Shown here piece by piece: positions 1 to 11,513 of a stretch of 64,000 bases of DNA. A program made the translations under genes and the position numbers. Position 1 is the first letter of the stretch, and each line of letters begins with the position of its first letter. Source of the stretch: Trissonchulus latispiculum. Taxonomy: Eukaryota > Nematoda > Enoplea > Enoplida > Ironidae. The DNA lies in contig JASAND010030275.1 in assembly GCA_030248195.1 (NCBI GenBank), forward strand, positions 1 through 64,000, in the 5' to 3' direction. The notes beneath the pieces were generated by a model. It saw only the letters and a program-made list of their open reading frames with translations. It searched no databases and was not told where the DNA came from.

Positions 1-590
1 TGCGACGAAGGAGCATTTTTGATTCTTGTTACTTTTTTATGCTCCGTAGGAGCATTTTTATTATATACTTGTTTCTTTTTCTAGATTTCCGGTCAGACAT
101 TAGGCATTGACCGTTTTCATAAACAGGTGGAATCATGGAAACAAAAATGTGATTGCCTAGTTCACCCTTACAAAAGTAGGCGTAAGAAAAAATAATAGCG
201 CCGAAGGCAGGAAATTTTTTTGAAATCCAATTATTTAAAGTAACGTTAAGGACCCTTTGAAAATTTTTCTGATCTGTTCGTAAAAAAGTAGGAAAAAGCA
301 GGAATTTTCAGCAAAAAATAGGAATGAAGAAAAAGTAGGAAAGTATTAAAAGTAGGAAGAGTATGAGGTCTGGGGGTACCCCCCCCCCAAAGGTGGGGGT
401 GGGCAGAAAATCTGGGGGGAGGGGTTCCGACGGAGGGTGGGGGGACCCCCTAAATTTTTAATTTTAAGCCATTTTTTGCCAAAAATCTGGGGGGGGGGGG
501 GGTAGCAAAAATCTGAAAATCTGTGAGGGGGTCGCCAAAATTTGCCATTTTGTTGGGGGTCCCCCCCTAATACACCTATGCCCCCAACCC
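1..590. repeat. Repeat-derived DNA: foldback-end remnant, GTAGGAAAAA array, G/C tracts
   Basis: No gene is seen. Positions 1-75 hold two copies of GGAGCATTTTT near ATTCTTG, resembling the ends of the foldback elements at 13035 and 20763, so an element remnant probably lies at or beyond the left edge. Positions 288-362 are an array built on AAAGTAGGAAAAA; a similar array lies at 4558-4660, and its complement appears at 28128-28215. From 365 on, G and C homopolymer tracts are separated by AT-rich text. Confidence 0.6.
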
Positions 591-925
591 CTCCCTCTTG
601 AATTTGGACCTCAGAAATTTCGAAAAATGGCCAAAAAATGCAAAATTTTCTGTAATTTAGTCCTTTTTTCTCAAAATAAGGCTTGTTTTTGACGTTTTAG
701 GCGTTATTGCACCGTTTTAAAGCGACTTTAGGTCAAAATTTTAGAAGAATTTTTTCAAAAAATGACCATTTTCCGGCCAAATTTAGCTAACTTTTTGGAT
801 CCAAAAATCGTTGGGGGGGGGTAGCCGAAAGTTGGGGGAGGGTAAGTCAAAAAATCTGGGGGGGGGGGTAAAGTTGGTCGAAAATTCTGGGGGGATAACC
901 CACAGCCACAAAGGAAACTATGGAC
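591..925 (+). repeat. G-tract dispersed repeat, copy 1
   Basis: This stretch aligns by eye over about 330 bp with 4080-4395 in the same orientation, sharing long exact words around GGCCAAAAAATGCAAAATTT and CAGAAATTTC. Both copies end in G-tracts joined by AGCCGAAAGTTGGGGGAGGG. No open frame is conserved between copies, so this is a non-coding mobile or satellite-like repeat. The second copy is interrupted by a hAT-like element inserted at its left edge. Confidence 0.8.
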
Positions 926-1606
926 CCCACCAATACCAAAATCCGAAATTTGGGGAGGCCCCCCCTAAACTGTACCCAAGTTTTTTTTAGCTAAAAATGC
1001 TCCTTTTTCGATGTACAGTACATTAAACGTGCTCATACGCTTCTGACAATAGTTTTCGTGTTCGAAAATGGGGCTTGAAAATCGACAAAATTGTGCTAAA
1101 ATAGTCTTAAATTAGCCCAGAATGTGGTTTATAATTGCGTATATTACCTTTTAATTGCTATAAATAACAATCTTTAGCTGTTTATAGCTGATTTATAGGC
1201 CTTTGGTCGAATTTTGAAAAATTTTGAGAAATTGCAAAAACTTTTTTCAAAAATTTAGCATTGTTTACTTGGTTTGGACCCAATTTTAGGGGGAGGGCGG
1301 TTTGAGCTTGGGGGGAGAGTAGTTGAAGTCGGGAGGGGGGAGGGGGGCTGGCCTCTCAGTGGGGGTCTCACAGGGAGTAAACCGTAGCCTGATACAGCTA
1401 TGACCGCCCCGCCAAACTAGACCACGTTACACCTATGCCAATATCCCCGTCCCGTTTATGTTGAAAATGGACAAGCCTGCTACTTTCCGCTGCAAACAAT
1501 ATATGCAGAACTGCTTTTACTGAGCAACTACAATTAAAACCACTCCTAGCCCAGAATCAACAATAAAATGAAGATAATATTTCTGCCCCCAACCCCCCCA
1601 CCCAGA
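926..1606. other. AT-rich and G-tract spacer, no gene seen
   Basis: Short G/C tracts at about 950-970 and 1290-1370 lie in AT-rich sequence. No open frame has recognisable protein content, and no element boundary could be fixed. Confidence 0.5.
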
Positions 1607-1853
1607 ATTCGGGCCAGTGTTTTTTGCTCAAAAACGCGTGTAATTACACACTTTTTTCTGGGAAATAGCAAAAACATTTTGGCGACTGTGTAACGTTACA
1701 CCAAAATTTTGGACAAATTTTACCACATGGTCCGAACTTTTTCCAATGCTCATTCATTTGTTTCTACATATTTACCGTTTCTGGGGGGCGTCGCCCCCCA
1801 GACCCCCATTTTGCACCATGTCTTGCATTTTATTTTCGGTATTATTTAATCTC

Positions 1854-2263
1854 GGCTTATTCTAGTGGGGGGGGGGGGGGGGGGGGGGGGGCCCCCCCAT
1901 AAACACCCTTCCCCCCCCCAAAAATCGTTCCCCCCCCCAAAAATCGCCCCCCCCCCAAAAAAAGTGGGTGCCCCTTTTGGTACCAACTTTTGCCCTGAAA
2001 AAATCGCTCAGAAGGCCAAATTTTCAAAAATTTTCCGGCTTCGCCGGAGATTTTTACTCAATTTTTGCCCTTTTCAACACTAAATCTGCTTATTTTTGCT
2101 ATGAAAATCAACTTTTATAGTATATGCCAGAAAAATAGCGCTATTTTTAGCATATTTTTCGAAAAATTTTCGCCCCCCCCCAAAAATTCCTTGCCCCTCG
2201 GACCTTTGGGGGGGGGGCCCCCCCAAGAAGCCCCCCCCCAAGAAAAAATCCCTAGAATAAGCC
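1854..2263. mobile_element. G/C-tract MITE, GGCTTATTCTAG ends
   Basis: Inverted ends are GGCTTATTCTAG on the left and CTAGAATAAGCC on the right. The interior starts with a run of more than 20 G followed by C runs and contains a hairpin with TCCGGC and GCCGGA stems at about 2034-2049. The copy at 36588-36934 has the same ends and the same internal hairpin. The open frames across it are homopolymer-encoded Gly/Pro tracts and are not genes. No target duplication is clear. Confidence 0.75.
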
Positions 2264-2660
2264 CAGTTTAAGTATATATTAGTTATATGCAGGGTATTTT
2301 TTAGGGATTTTTTTCCGGGGGGGGGGCTTCCCGGGCCCCCCCCGGGCCCGGGGGGGGGGCAGATTTTTTGCATAAATGAGCCAAAAAACGGTATTTTTTG
2401 GCGTATTTTGCATGGTGAAACGCTAAAAGTTCTCAAAAATGCCAGGATTTAAGCTAAAAATAGCTATTATTACGAAAACATCTTCGGCGAAGCCGAAAAT
2501 TATTTGAAAATTTGTCTATTTTTGGCAAAAATTTGGGCACCCAAATAATCCCGGGGGGGGAAGCAAAAATCCAGGGAGGGAGGGGGCGATTTCGGGGGGG
2601 GGGGAAGGTCAATTTAGGGGGGGGGGCCCGCCCCCCCCCGGTAAAAAATAACCTGCTATG
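2264..2660. repeat. Degenerate G/C-tract MITE relative
   Basis: This stretch has G/C tracts at 2318-2360 and 2552-2640 and a TTCGGCGAAGCCGAA hairpin at about 2481. It resembles the interior of the neighbouring MITE, but I could not find intact inverted ends. It is probably a damaged or composite copy. Confidence 0.45.
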
Positions 2661-2996
2661 CATATTAGATTTGCTATATTTGTTCGTTCTTGTATAAAAA
2701 CGCGTACACACCAAAATTTTTCAGTTTATGAAGCAAAATTTAACTGGTTCCTTGCCAAGTTTTGTGCTACAGGAGGCCTTTCGAAAAATTATGCTCCTTC
2801 GGTGCACTGGTGTTTTCCTTCGTTCTATCAAGTCAAAACCAATAAATGCAAATCATCGATGTAACTGCTCAATTTTTTAATTTTGTCGATCTGATTTGGT
2901 GAAACTCCAAATATTGCTGTAAATAAGATGCTAAAATTTTACTTATAATTTTTTAACGGAATAATTTTGTTAACTATAAAATTGTATAGTGTTAAC

Positions 2997-3945
2997 TAGG
3001 GATCGGCCGGAGCAAGGATTTTCGCTCCGGCCGGAGCCGGAGCCGGAGGCAGGTTGACTCCGGCCGGAGCCGGAGCCGGAGCCGGATTTTTTTCATTGTC
3101 AATCTTTAGGCTGAAAGTCTTCAAGGACCAATATTTTTAGGCCATTACAAAAAAATGGTTATCAAATTGATAAAGGTAAAAACAGCTGCCTGTTCACGGA
3201 TCCACAAGGATGCAAGGACATCAAATAAATATATCAGGCCAAAACGTGAACACCCAAAATCAGAGGTCGCAGAGTAAAGGTGGGTCTGTAATTTTGGGTG
3301 TTCACGTTTTGGCCTGATATATTTATTTAAAAAAATGGTTATCAAAATATTGTTAATATTTAAGGATTAAGTGCTGCTGTATATTTATATATGCGTTGTT
3401 AAGATGGCTTTGTTTATTTGCTATATAAAAAATCCCTGTATATAATCACTTTTAATACATAGGAGAGGAGACCTCACTCTTCTAATGGACAGTAAAAATG
3501 ACTAAAACATTCCATGTTTAATGCAGTTAGCAAGGACCTATGAATGAATTCAAATGTTATATACAATGATATTCAAAATAGAAAAGAAAGCATGAATTCA
3601 CGATATTTTTATAATAGGATACGTATATATAAATAAATTATAACTTGATAAAGTATAAATAAACGCATAATTAAACGCAGATTGGCTGTCTAACTTACTT
3701 TCGCAGTCAGAAATAAAATCGAAATTACAAAAACCCGCGCCTATGGCGCGAAATTTTTTGAAAAATTGCCATTTTTATTTTAAACGGAGTAAAAGTTAAC
3801 GATATAGTTCAATATAAATTAAATATGAACAGCAGTGTTAGGTGCTGGACAGAAACTCCGGCTCCGGCACCTCTGCCTCCGGCTCCGGTTAACCGGAGCC
3901 GGAAGTCATAATTCCGGCCGGAGCCGGAGCCGGATCCGATCCCTA
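2997..3945. mobile_element. hAT-like element with GGAGCC-repeat ends (8-bp TSD)
   Basis: Ends are TAGGGATCGG (left) and CCGATCCCTA (right). Both flanks are GTGTTAAC (2989-2996 and 3946-3953), a perfect 8-bp duplication. Just inside each end are arrays of CCGGAG/CCGGAGC units, at 3007-3087 and 3860-3935, in inverted orientation. The middle is AT-rich and non-coding. The element sits inside the larger hAT-like element at 1615-4079. Confidence 0.85.
3223..3328. repeat. Short perfect-ended palindrome
   Basis: AAATAAATATATCAGGCC at 3223 is the reverse complement of the sequence ending at 3328, with inner arms carrying CGTGAACACCCAAAAT and its complement. Matching words AAAAAATGGTTATCAAA lie on both sides of the palindrome (about 3150 and 3330), suggesting insertion of a small foldback together with local duplication. 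Confidence 0.7.
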
Positions 3946-4079
3946 GTGTTAACATGTGTTAAGCAAAACGCGCGTAAATTAGGAATTTTTAGGTAGTTAC
4001 ACTTTTTTCTGAAAAATAGCAAAAAGTTTTGGAGAGGTGTGTAACGTTACACATAAGCCGTCGGCGAAAAAAAACACTG

Positions 4080-4660
4080 ATTCGGACCTCAGAAATTTCA
4101 AAAAATGGCCAAAAAATGCAAAATTTTCTGTAATTTAGCCCTTTTCTCCTCAAAATAAGGCTTGTTTTTAACGTTTTAGGCGTTTTTGCACCGTTTTAAA
4201 CCGATTTTAGGTCAAAATTTTAGAAAATTTTTTTGAAGAAATGACCATTTTTCGGCCAAATTTAGCAAACTTTTTGGGTCCAAAAATTGCTGGGGGGGGG
4301 CAGCCGAAAGTTGGGGGAGGGTATGTCAAAAATTCTGGGAGGAGGTAAAATTGGTCACAAATTGTGGGGGGATACCCCCAAAGGAAACCGTAGCAGAACA
4401 GTAGAAGGTCCAAATTTCTCTCCATTTTTTGTCCAAATTTGGCTAGGGGGACCCCACCATAGTTTCCCCGGAACTTAGGGGGGGGGGTAAATCTTGGGAT
4501 TTTGGTGGTCGACCCCGAAATGTGATGGGGGTACAGTCCTCATACTACCCAAAACCAAAAAAGTAGGAAAAATGTAGGAATATTTTGTAAAAAAAGTAGG
4601 AAAAAGTAGGAATAAAAGTAGGAATTTTCAGAAAAAAGTAGGAATATTTGCAGAGAAATC
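4080..4660 (+). repeat. G-tract dispersed repeat, copy 2, with GTAGGAAAAA array
   Basis: 4080-4395 is the second copy of the repeat at 591-925. It is followed by G tracts at 4445-4490 and by a GTAGGAAAAA array at 4558-4660. No coding content is seen. Confidence 0.75.
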
Positions 4661-4859
4661 TTGCGAGGTACGCACTCTAATACGTAAAAAATGAAGGTAC
4701 GGAAATAAATTCTACTTTAATTTGATGCATTGACCTATCCAGGGGGTCTAGTGACATTTCCCCTCCCCCCAAGAGGAACATTCTTGTACCGGAGAGGAAC
4801 ATTTTAATTTATAATTTTTTAAGTTTCCCCACCTGCAGAGCATTTGTGTCTGAATTCAA

Positions 4860-4995
4860 TATGACATGTCCTGACTGTGCGTTATCGATACATAAATAGA
4901 AGTTCCCAATCAGGCCTGTGAGCGGTCCTGGGGTGGGTGATTTTTATTTGTTAAAATTTCAACAAATAAAAAATCACTTTAATATTTTGTTTCTT
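4860..4995 (+). repeat. Dispersed repeat with GGTGATTTTTTGTTAAAA palindrome
   Basis: This block matches 13672-13800 in the same orientation, starting GACATGTCCTGACTGTG and including a palindromic word of the form TTGTTAAAATTT then AACAAATAAAAAATCA. The second copy is inside the TA-flanked element at 13385-14644, so this is probably a fragment of the same family. Confidence 0.65.
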
Positions 4996-6406
4996 AATAC
5001 TTTGTTACCCCGTTACACCTTTTCTCTAGGCCCCAGTCCTGAGAGGTTTTTAGCCATATTTGGGTACCCTCCCCCTTCGCCATAGGTGTACGAGGCTACA
5101 GTTTGCCCCTGTGAGACCCCCCCTATATATCTAGATGTCGTAGCATAGAGTGAAACTGTGCCCAGTGACGTACTGAACTAGCACATAGTGGGACTTCACT
5201 ATGTGCGCGCACGGAGTGAGACTACCGTATCCCTTTGTATATTTGTATTGTGTGAAATTGGAAAACGGAGAGAGAAAGAGAGAGAGAGAGACAGAGAAAG
5301 TATAGTGTTGTGTGCGCTCAGAGCGTAACTACCGTAACTGCATACTTACTTATACTTCATAGTTAATACTAATATACTTAAAGGGGGGGTCGCGATTTTT
5401 CGACCATCTCCGATTTTTCTCATTTTCACATATTTTGTAGTCCTCATGGGTCCGCAAGACAAGACAAGTGCGTTTGTAGCAAAACTTTTTCTATCATTCA
5501 CAATAGCCCTCCAAATGTGACCCCGACATGTGTTAAACATAGGAAAATGAAAAAGTTTGGAAAATTTTTCTGCTACCAAAAGTTTGAGCGCTGTGTAAGA
5601 GGAAATCGGCTACCACTCGCAGTAAGCCTGATTTGGACTAGGTAAAGTGCTAATATCTATACGAGGTTATTTTCTGTAGGGTCGCTAATTTTATACGAAT
5701 TTTCAAAGTCCGGAGAAGTCCATTTTTGCTCAAAATCGCTCTATGAATTTACAGATCAGTAAACGTTTTGTCCTGTCCTGAACTAACCCTTTGGTGTAGA
5801 AACTTCGCGTTTAGATATTAGCACAGTATATTGTTAGAGCTTTATTTTGCATATAATCAATCCCTATCAGACCTTTTCAGTAGCTCGCAGTTTTGGTAGC
5901 AGAAATTTCATGTTTGCTGCTTTATAAGTCAGTCAAATCTTAAGGTATCTCAATAAAATTTGGCATGCCAATAGGCTGGCATAAAACCTACGTGTATGTA
6001 AAGTTTCATGCCAATAGCTTGTGTTTTCCTCTGGTGACATACTACGATAGCATGGGGGACACCTATGGGCAAAAAATGTCAACTTTTTAACTTTTTCAAC
6101 TATAGCCATATTCTATATCAAATTGAAGCTCTCGATGTTTTGTACATTGTACCAAGTCTCTACAAAGCAGTATGAGAAAGTTAGAGCGAGTTAAAGTTTG
6201 AAGCAAATGACAGTCGGAATAAGCTTTACCAAATCGTCCAAACGCCGTGTCTCGCTCGTTGCTTGGCTTGCCACTGTAATTTATGCGGTAATTAACACCT
6301 ACAGACAAAGGCTTTAAATTGATGTATTTGTCATGCCGCAGTGCCTTGTCATCCCACGTGTACGCGACTTCGAATTTCTCAGCGAGGCTTACTAACGTAA
6401 ATACTA

Positions 6407-9400
6407 CAACAGGCCAGATTGGTCTTGAAGCTGAAGCTTTTGCTGCCTCAAACGGTTTCACCCAACTTGTAACGGAACCTATTAGATTGGGTGATACACC
6501 AGCGACCCTGGATCTGATATTTAGTGATGCCGATGATGATGGGGCTTCTTTGTTGAAGTTTGAATCGTGTACTACGCCGATTGGTACGTCAGACCACGGA
6601 CTTGTTACTGCCTCCATCGAGTTTGGTGAACAGCTTGTTCCTCCTGAACCTCGTTCCATCCGATGCTATGGGCGTGCTGATTGGGATGGCCTACGATACT
6701 ATCTATCGCAGCTTTCTCTGGGGGATAGAAGAGACCCCAATACGATATGGGCTGAAATAAAATCTTTGATTTTGGATGGTATATATGGACTTGTTTATAC
6801 CTTCCAAGGTAATCAACCCGAAGAGAAATCATCCATATTTCAACCGACACCAGCGTTTTCTTCTGCGGTCTAAGATCCGTACGTATAATAAATGGAAAGC
6901 CTCCCTTAACAGCGATGACAGAGCGACATACATATATACGTGCGAGGAATATGTACAATCATAGTTTACGCAGATGCAAAAGGGAGTACGCCTCAGCTGT
7001 CGCTCTAGAGGTGGATGGTCAGTCTGGCCGCAAGTGGTGGAAGTCTATCAATCAGTTAACGCAACGCGCCACCAAGCCTCCAATACCTCCATTATTTGTG
7101 GATGATTCCGCTGTAATAGACGACACGTTCAAAGCAAATGTTTTGAACCAGACATTCGTCTCTAAATGTAAAGTGGATAATGGTGTCGGAAATCCTCCCT
7201 TTCTGCAGTCCTTTACACAGTCTAAGATTCGTCGCATCAGATTCAGGCCTCGAATTGTGCGAAAACTATTGCGTCAGTTGGACATCTCAAAAAGTACTGG
7301 GCCTGATGGAATTCCTGCAATTGTCCTTAGAGAATGTGCAGATGTACTCGCCTACCCTCTTTCTATCCTGTTTGGCAGATCTATGACCACAGGCGTAGTA
7401 CCCAGTGACTGGAAGCTGAGCACTGTAACCCCAGTTCATAAGAAGGGCGATCGTTCAATCCCTGCAAATTACAGGCCTGTCTCACTCCTCTCTATTGTGT
7501 CTAAAGTAATGGAAGCTTACATAAACTTCCATCTTGTGAAACATCTAGAGAGCACTTCCCTACTTGCTGATGAACAGTAGGCAGTAGCGTAGGTACGAAA
7601 AATTTTCAGGGGGGGCGGTGTTGACCGAAGGCTGGGGGGGGTAAATTTCATTTTTTGCGCAATAATTGTATGCACGCTACATATGCTGTAACTTTCCCTG
7701 TTAATATGTTTTCTAGTTCAGTACATATATATATATATATACATAGCTTAATGCTGTTGTAACCGAAAGCGGCACGCAAAAACCCAAAGCGGGGGTCTGG
7801 GGGCGGAGCCCCAGAAGTTGAGAAAATTTTTAAATTTTGCCGTTAAAACGCTGCTGAAACATTGAATTCTTTGCATTGTATATTATCAGTTCCCAAACTA
7901 AATTTTGTAGTTTAATTTGCTACCTATTTAAATTTTTGACTTCCACAATCCCGTACGAAAACTAAGACTAAGATGCTCCCATTTGGAACAGGGTATTCTA
8001 AGCATATCCATTATCCGTCGTTGAAGGCAGATCATGTTTGGAATAATGCAGTTAATAACAGGGAAAGTTACAGCAGGTAAACTAAGGTAAAGTAAAGCAA
8101 ACTAGCAGAGGTCTAATTATAATAGGTACACAAGTCCCAAACGGGGGTCTGGGGGGCGGACCCCCCAGAAGTTGAGAAAATTTTTAAAGTTCGCCATTAA
8201 ACGCTATTGAAACATTTAATTCTTTACAATGATTTATCAATTGTCTAACAACATTTCGCACCTTTATATATTTGCTATTTTCTACGTTTACTGTCTTGTC
8301 CGAAAACTCAAACTATTAGGATGCTCCCATTAAGAACTGCGTATCCTGATTATATCAACCAATTATGCCGAAGCTGAGATGTTGGGAATAACGCAGATAT
8401 TTAACAGCAAAACTGCAAAGCAAGTAGTTATATATACAAACATTCGTTAGCATGCTTAATGAAAAATAATAATTTTGATAATGTAAATAGCCAAAATTCG
8501 CGCCGAAGGCGCAAAAATTTTTTAATGGTGTAGAAAATGCATCAATGTTGAGCTATTTTGAAGCATTAATGTACAATTTGTGCATGTTTCTAATCACATT
8601 AAACGCCCGCGCTCCGCGCGGGCGTAAAATTTTTCATTTGCCCAAATTTTCAGGGGGGCAAAGCCATTATTTCGGGGAGGGCGGCCGCCCGCCCCGCCCG
8701 CCCCGTATCTACGCTAGTGACAGTAGGGTTCCGCAAAAAACGCTCTACCATGCATTGCAATCTACTGTTGAGCCAGGAGTGTTCAAACCAACTTGACCGC
8801 AATGGTGAAGTGCAAATCTTGGCCCTTGATCTGGCGGGGGCTTTCGATTCTGTGTGGCATCGTGGGCTACTGTATAAACTCACCAAATACGGGATATCGG
8901 GTAAACTTCTCGCCTGGCTCGAAGATTACTTATTCCAACGGCAGCAGGTAGTAAGAGTACATGAAGCCTACTCAAATTCAAGGCCAGTGACATCTGGAGT
9001 TCCCCAGGGATCTATTCTTGGGCCCACGCTGTTTCTGGTGTATATCAATGACTTACCAGCTAGGCTGGGATGTCGCAGCATCGTGTTTGCCGATGACTTG
9101 ACTATATTTGCCCCTGTTTCATCACCTACAGAGCGAAGCGTAGTTGCCACATTTATGGAAGCTGATTTGCTCGAGTGCTCCGTTTGGGCTAGGAACTGGA
9201 GGATGGAAACTTACCTAAAACGCAGGGGATGCTCATTTCAAGAAGAGTTGACCGTCATCAGGCAATGCAAATAACATGGGGGGATGTTCCTATACGGAAC
9301 AGTGACTCTATTAAATTGCTTGGGCTAACCTTTACAAGCAACTTGTCCTGGGCCACACATTTGATGCAGAAAGCAGCTTCAGCAAGTGGACTGCTTGGCA

Positions 9401-9925
9401 TGCTGTGGCGACATACGGACTTGCTATCAAGGAAGGCTTTGTCACATTTGTACAAGGCTGCTATTCGTCCTATCATGGAATATTCTCTTCCTGTTTGCAC
9501 TGCTGCTCCTGAATATGCTACTGAGGCATTGGAAATCGTCAACAGAAAGGCAGGCAGGATTTGTGGAAATCAGTTTGATACCATCAGGCTCAGATGTTCA
9601 ACGGGAGCCCTGGCTATCTATCACAGTATTATCCATCGTCAGGATATTCCCTCATTGAGTTCGCTATTGCCACAACAAGCTCCAGCAGGTGGTAGAACCA
9701 GAGCAGCAGCCAATCCATATTCTAGGCTTGTACCTCCGTCAAGAACCAGCCACCATATGAAAAGCTTCATTCCTAGCACAACTCGTTCCTGGAACTCACT
9801 GCCTCACTCAGTGGCCTCGACACGGAATCCTCAAGGTTTTCGTGCGGCTGCCTTCCGTCATTTAAAATCATCAGTAACATGATGTCTCAACAAAGAAGGT
9901 ACAAAGAAGGTAGGTAAGGTTAAGG
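6407..9925 (+). pseudogene. 5'-truncated jockey-like LINE, broken EN-RT polyprotein
   Basis: The frames in order encode the end of an APE-type endonuclease (6412-6870, with GTSDHGL near 6583), a linker (to about 7240), the first RT motifs including STGPDGIP and NYRPVSLLS (6915-7580), then after an insertion RT motif A (LDLAGAFD), motif B (SGVPQGSILGP) and catalytic FADD (8722-9200), then the thumb and C-terminal region (9229-9882). At least two frameshifts lie before 6965, one at the insertion site and one near 9210. A hAT MITE splits the RT domain at 7582-8719. The 3' end carries a TAAGGT-like tail, and TACTA flanks both sides. The 5' truncation and tail fit target-primed reverse transcription. 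It is a dead copy. Confidence 0.9.
7582..8719. mobile_element. hAT MITE inside the LINE RT domain (8-bp TSD)
   Basis: Ends are CAGTAGCGTAGGTACG and, read inward from the right, CACTAGCGTAGATACG. ACAGTAGG flanks both sides (7574-7581 and 8720-8727). The 1138-bp interior is non-coding. It contains an imperfect direct duplication about 350 bp apart (from about 7786 and 8143), each unit starting with the GGGGGTCTGGGGG / GGAGCCCC palindrome module and AGAAGTTGAGAAAATTTTT. A TA microsatellite lies at 7728-7742. Confidence 0.9.
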
Positions 9926-10093
9926 TACTAAATTGTAGAGATTCGAACTGCAATATCTCTAGACTGGATTGACCCTGGACTCTAAAAATTTGTCTTGTTT
10001 TTGGGCACATATATATGGGGGTATATCATACCCAAAAATGAGCGAAATCGGTGACTATAAAATTTGGTGCCTGGCGACCCCCCCCCCCCTTAA

Positions 10094-10555
10094 TACTTAA
10101 CAATTCACTTAACCTACGTACTAACCTTGCTTAACTTACTAAACTAATTAACCTTACTTACTTAATCTAATCAGATTTAAAATTAATGTACTCAAGTAAA
10201 TCCAGTCGTTATTTGAAACCCAACCAGACTCATTTATAAACTTAAAATAAAAAAGTGAAGTTTATATGTTAAATTTAATAACAGAATTTAAATTTTAATT
10301 ACATTAAATTTGCGCACTTTACTTTAAAAATAGAGTAAATTTTAAACAAATCCAAATGTTGAAATGCGCACGTTGTTCTGAAAACAGAGTAAATTTTAAA
10401 TAAATCTAAATGTTGAAAAGTTGTTTTAAAATAAATTGCGCATGAGTGGACACGGACAACTTAAATTCTGTGCATCAATAATTATAGTCTAGTCAGTGTC
10501 ATAATGTTATTTATGAACACTGTCATTTAGTGTTCTTTGTTTTTCATTGTACATA
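10094..10555. other. AT-rich interior of the foldback, short tandem repeat
   Basis: No gene is seen. CAGAGTAAATTTTAAATAAA-like units recur about 57 bp apart at 10333-10425. This would be part of the loop of the surrounding foldback element. Confidence 0.5.
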
Positions 10556-10958
10556 CAGTTACGGTAGTTACGCTCTGGGCGCACACAACACTACACTTTC
10601 TCTCTGTCTCCGTTTTCCAATTTCACACAATACAAAAATACAAAGAGATACGGTAGCCTCACAACAATACGCTGTGAACGCAATTTAGCACATAGCAAAT
10701 GATGAAGTGTATACTAGGTGCACAATAGTGTCACAGTTATGTCACTGGGCGCAGTTTCACTCTATGCTACTACATATATATATATCTATATACACAATTG
10801 AAAGTCAGCCACCCCACCTCATGTGCTACTTTCGAAACGCGTAAACTAACAGCGGTTAATTCGACCCGTAGGCGTTTCTTCTCCCTTTTCTCCTTTCTGC
10901 TTCTAAAGTTTTTCTCACCTTCGACACCTGGCAGTGGGGCGGCGCCCCCTGCCACCTC

Positions 10959-11311
10959 CTGGCTTTTATAGGCCAAAGTTTATGGGGGGGCTCGAAGTTG
11001 CCCCCCATGGCTCACCAAAAATGGGGGAGGCATATTTTTGAAAACATTTTGCTAATTTTTTACGTTCTTGTGCAAAACGCCAAAACTCGCTAAAAAATGA
11101 CTAATTTTAGGTGTTTTTTACGCTAAAATAGTGAAAATTTCGTTAAAAATCCGGCGAAGCCGGAAACTTTTGCAAACATTTAGGGCTAAAATGGTAAAAT
11201 TTGGCAATTTTTTGGGTTACGGAGGGTTATGGGGGGGAGGTCGAAATGTATGGGGGGCTTTTCGTGGGGGAGGTCGCCGAATGGGGGCGCTCCCCTGGTA
11301 AAATAAGCCAG
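10959..11311. mobile_element. CTGGCTTWT-family MITE upstream of OGFOD2 exon 1
   Basis: The left end is CTGGCTTTTATAGG and the right end, read inward, is CTGGCTTATTTTACCAGG. The interior matches the copy at 30195-30536 over most of its length (GGGGGGGCTCGAAGTTGCCC, a TCCGGCGAAGCCGGA hairpin, G-tract spacers). It ends 76 bp before the proposed OGFOD2 start codon, so it could supply 5' untranslated or promoter sequence. Confidence 0.85.
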
Positions 11312-11387
11312 ACTCCCTTGGGTGCGCCCCTGGCTTGGACGATGCTTCTTTGTGAATCACGTTGTTGCTAAATTAATTTTAGCTAAG

Positions 11388-11513
11388 ATGACGGCACCGT
11401 TTAAAAAATATTTTATTTGTGGCTGCTATTTCCGCAACAATATTTACCTTGCAAGTTTGAATGCACATGTATTTGCAGATCATTGCGATTTACCAGTAGC
11501 CCAAAAAGAGGAG
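11388..11513 (+). CDS. OGFOD2: Probable first coding exon of OGFOD2
   Basis: From the ATG the frame reads MTAPFKKYFICGCYFRNN and then IYLASLNAHVF. This fits the conserved start of OGFOD2 proteins, which carry a CxCxF..NI/L.....HV pattern. The family match is from knowledge, not from a search. The exon end is uncertain: a GT follows GAGGAG at 11513, and another follows AATGCACAT near 11470. The next confident exon of this gene is about 20 kb downstream on the same strand, with mobile elements between. The frame stays open to 11561. The short length and unverified splice site limit confidence. Confidence 0.55.

Larger units (their letters stand above)
1615..4079. mobile_element. hAT-like element with nested insertions (8-bp TSD)
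   Basis: The left end is CAGTGTTTTTTGCTC and the right end, read inward, is CAGTGTTTTTTTTCGCC. Flanking 8-mers are ATTCGGGC (1607-1614) and ATTCGGAC (4080-4087), one mismatch apart, the duplication size of the hAT superfamily. Subterminal blocks at 1637-1715 and 3965-4060 share text ending in GTGTAACGTTACAC. The element interrupts copy 2 of the G-tract repeat, which resumes at 4080. It carries no transposase and contains the elements at 1854-2263 and 2997-3945. Confidence 0.75.
5382..10089. mobile_element. TTAA-flanked element (piggyBac-type TSD) with nested LINE
   Basis: TTAA lies at both edges (5378-5381 and 10090-10093). Just inside are AGGGGGGGTCGC and the inverted G-tract plus GTCGC on the right. 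A second, older copy at 36990-38080 aligns with 5390-6400 and 9926-10085, which gives the empty-site form of this copy: the gap in the alignment is exactly the nested LINE. The element has no transposase of its own. TTAA duplication is typical of piggyBac, but the superfamily call rests on that alone. Confidence 0.7.
5138..10772. mobile_element. Foldback element with about 210-bp inverted arms
   Basis: The arm 5138-5345 is the inverted counterpart of 10556-10772: TAGCATAGAGTGAAACTG matches the right end, and AACTACCGTAACTG lies at the inner end of the left arm. The two arms align over most of their length with scattered differences. Without the nested TTAA element at 5382-10089, the original foldback would be under 1 kb. 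The left arm contains an AGAG-rich simple repeat at 5270-5295. No coding sequence belongs to the foldback itself. Confidence 0.7.

Noticed and set aside
1865..2271. Open frames rich in Gly and Pro across homopolymer runs, on both strands
   Set aside because: They are direct translations of G and C runs inside a MITE; length and frame change with tract length.
6096..6659. 187-codon minus-strand frame
   Set aside because: Antisense to the LINE endonuclease and running into the TTAA element; no protein-like motif.
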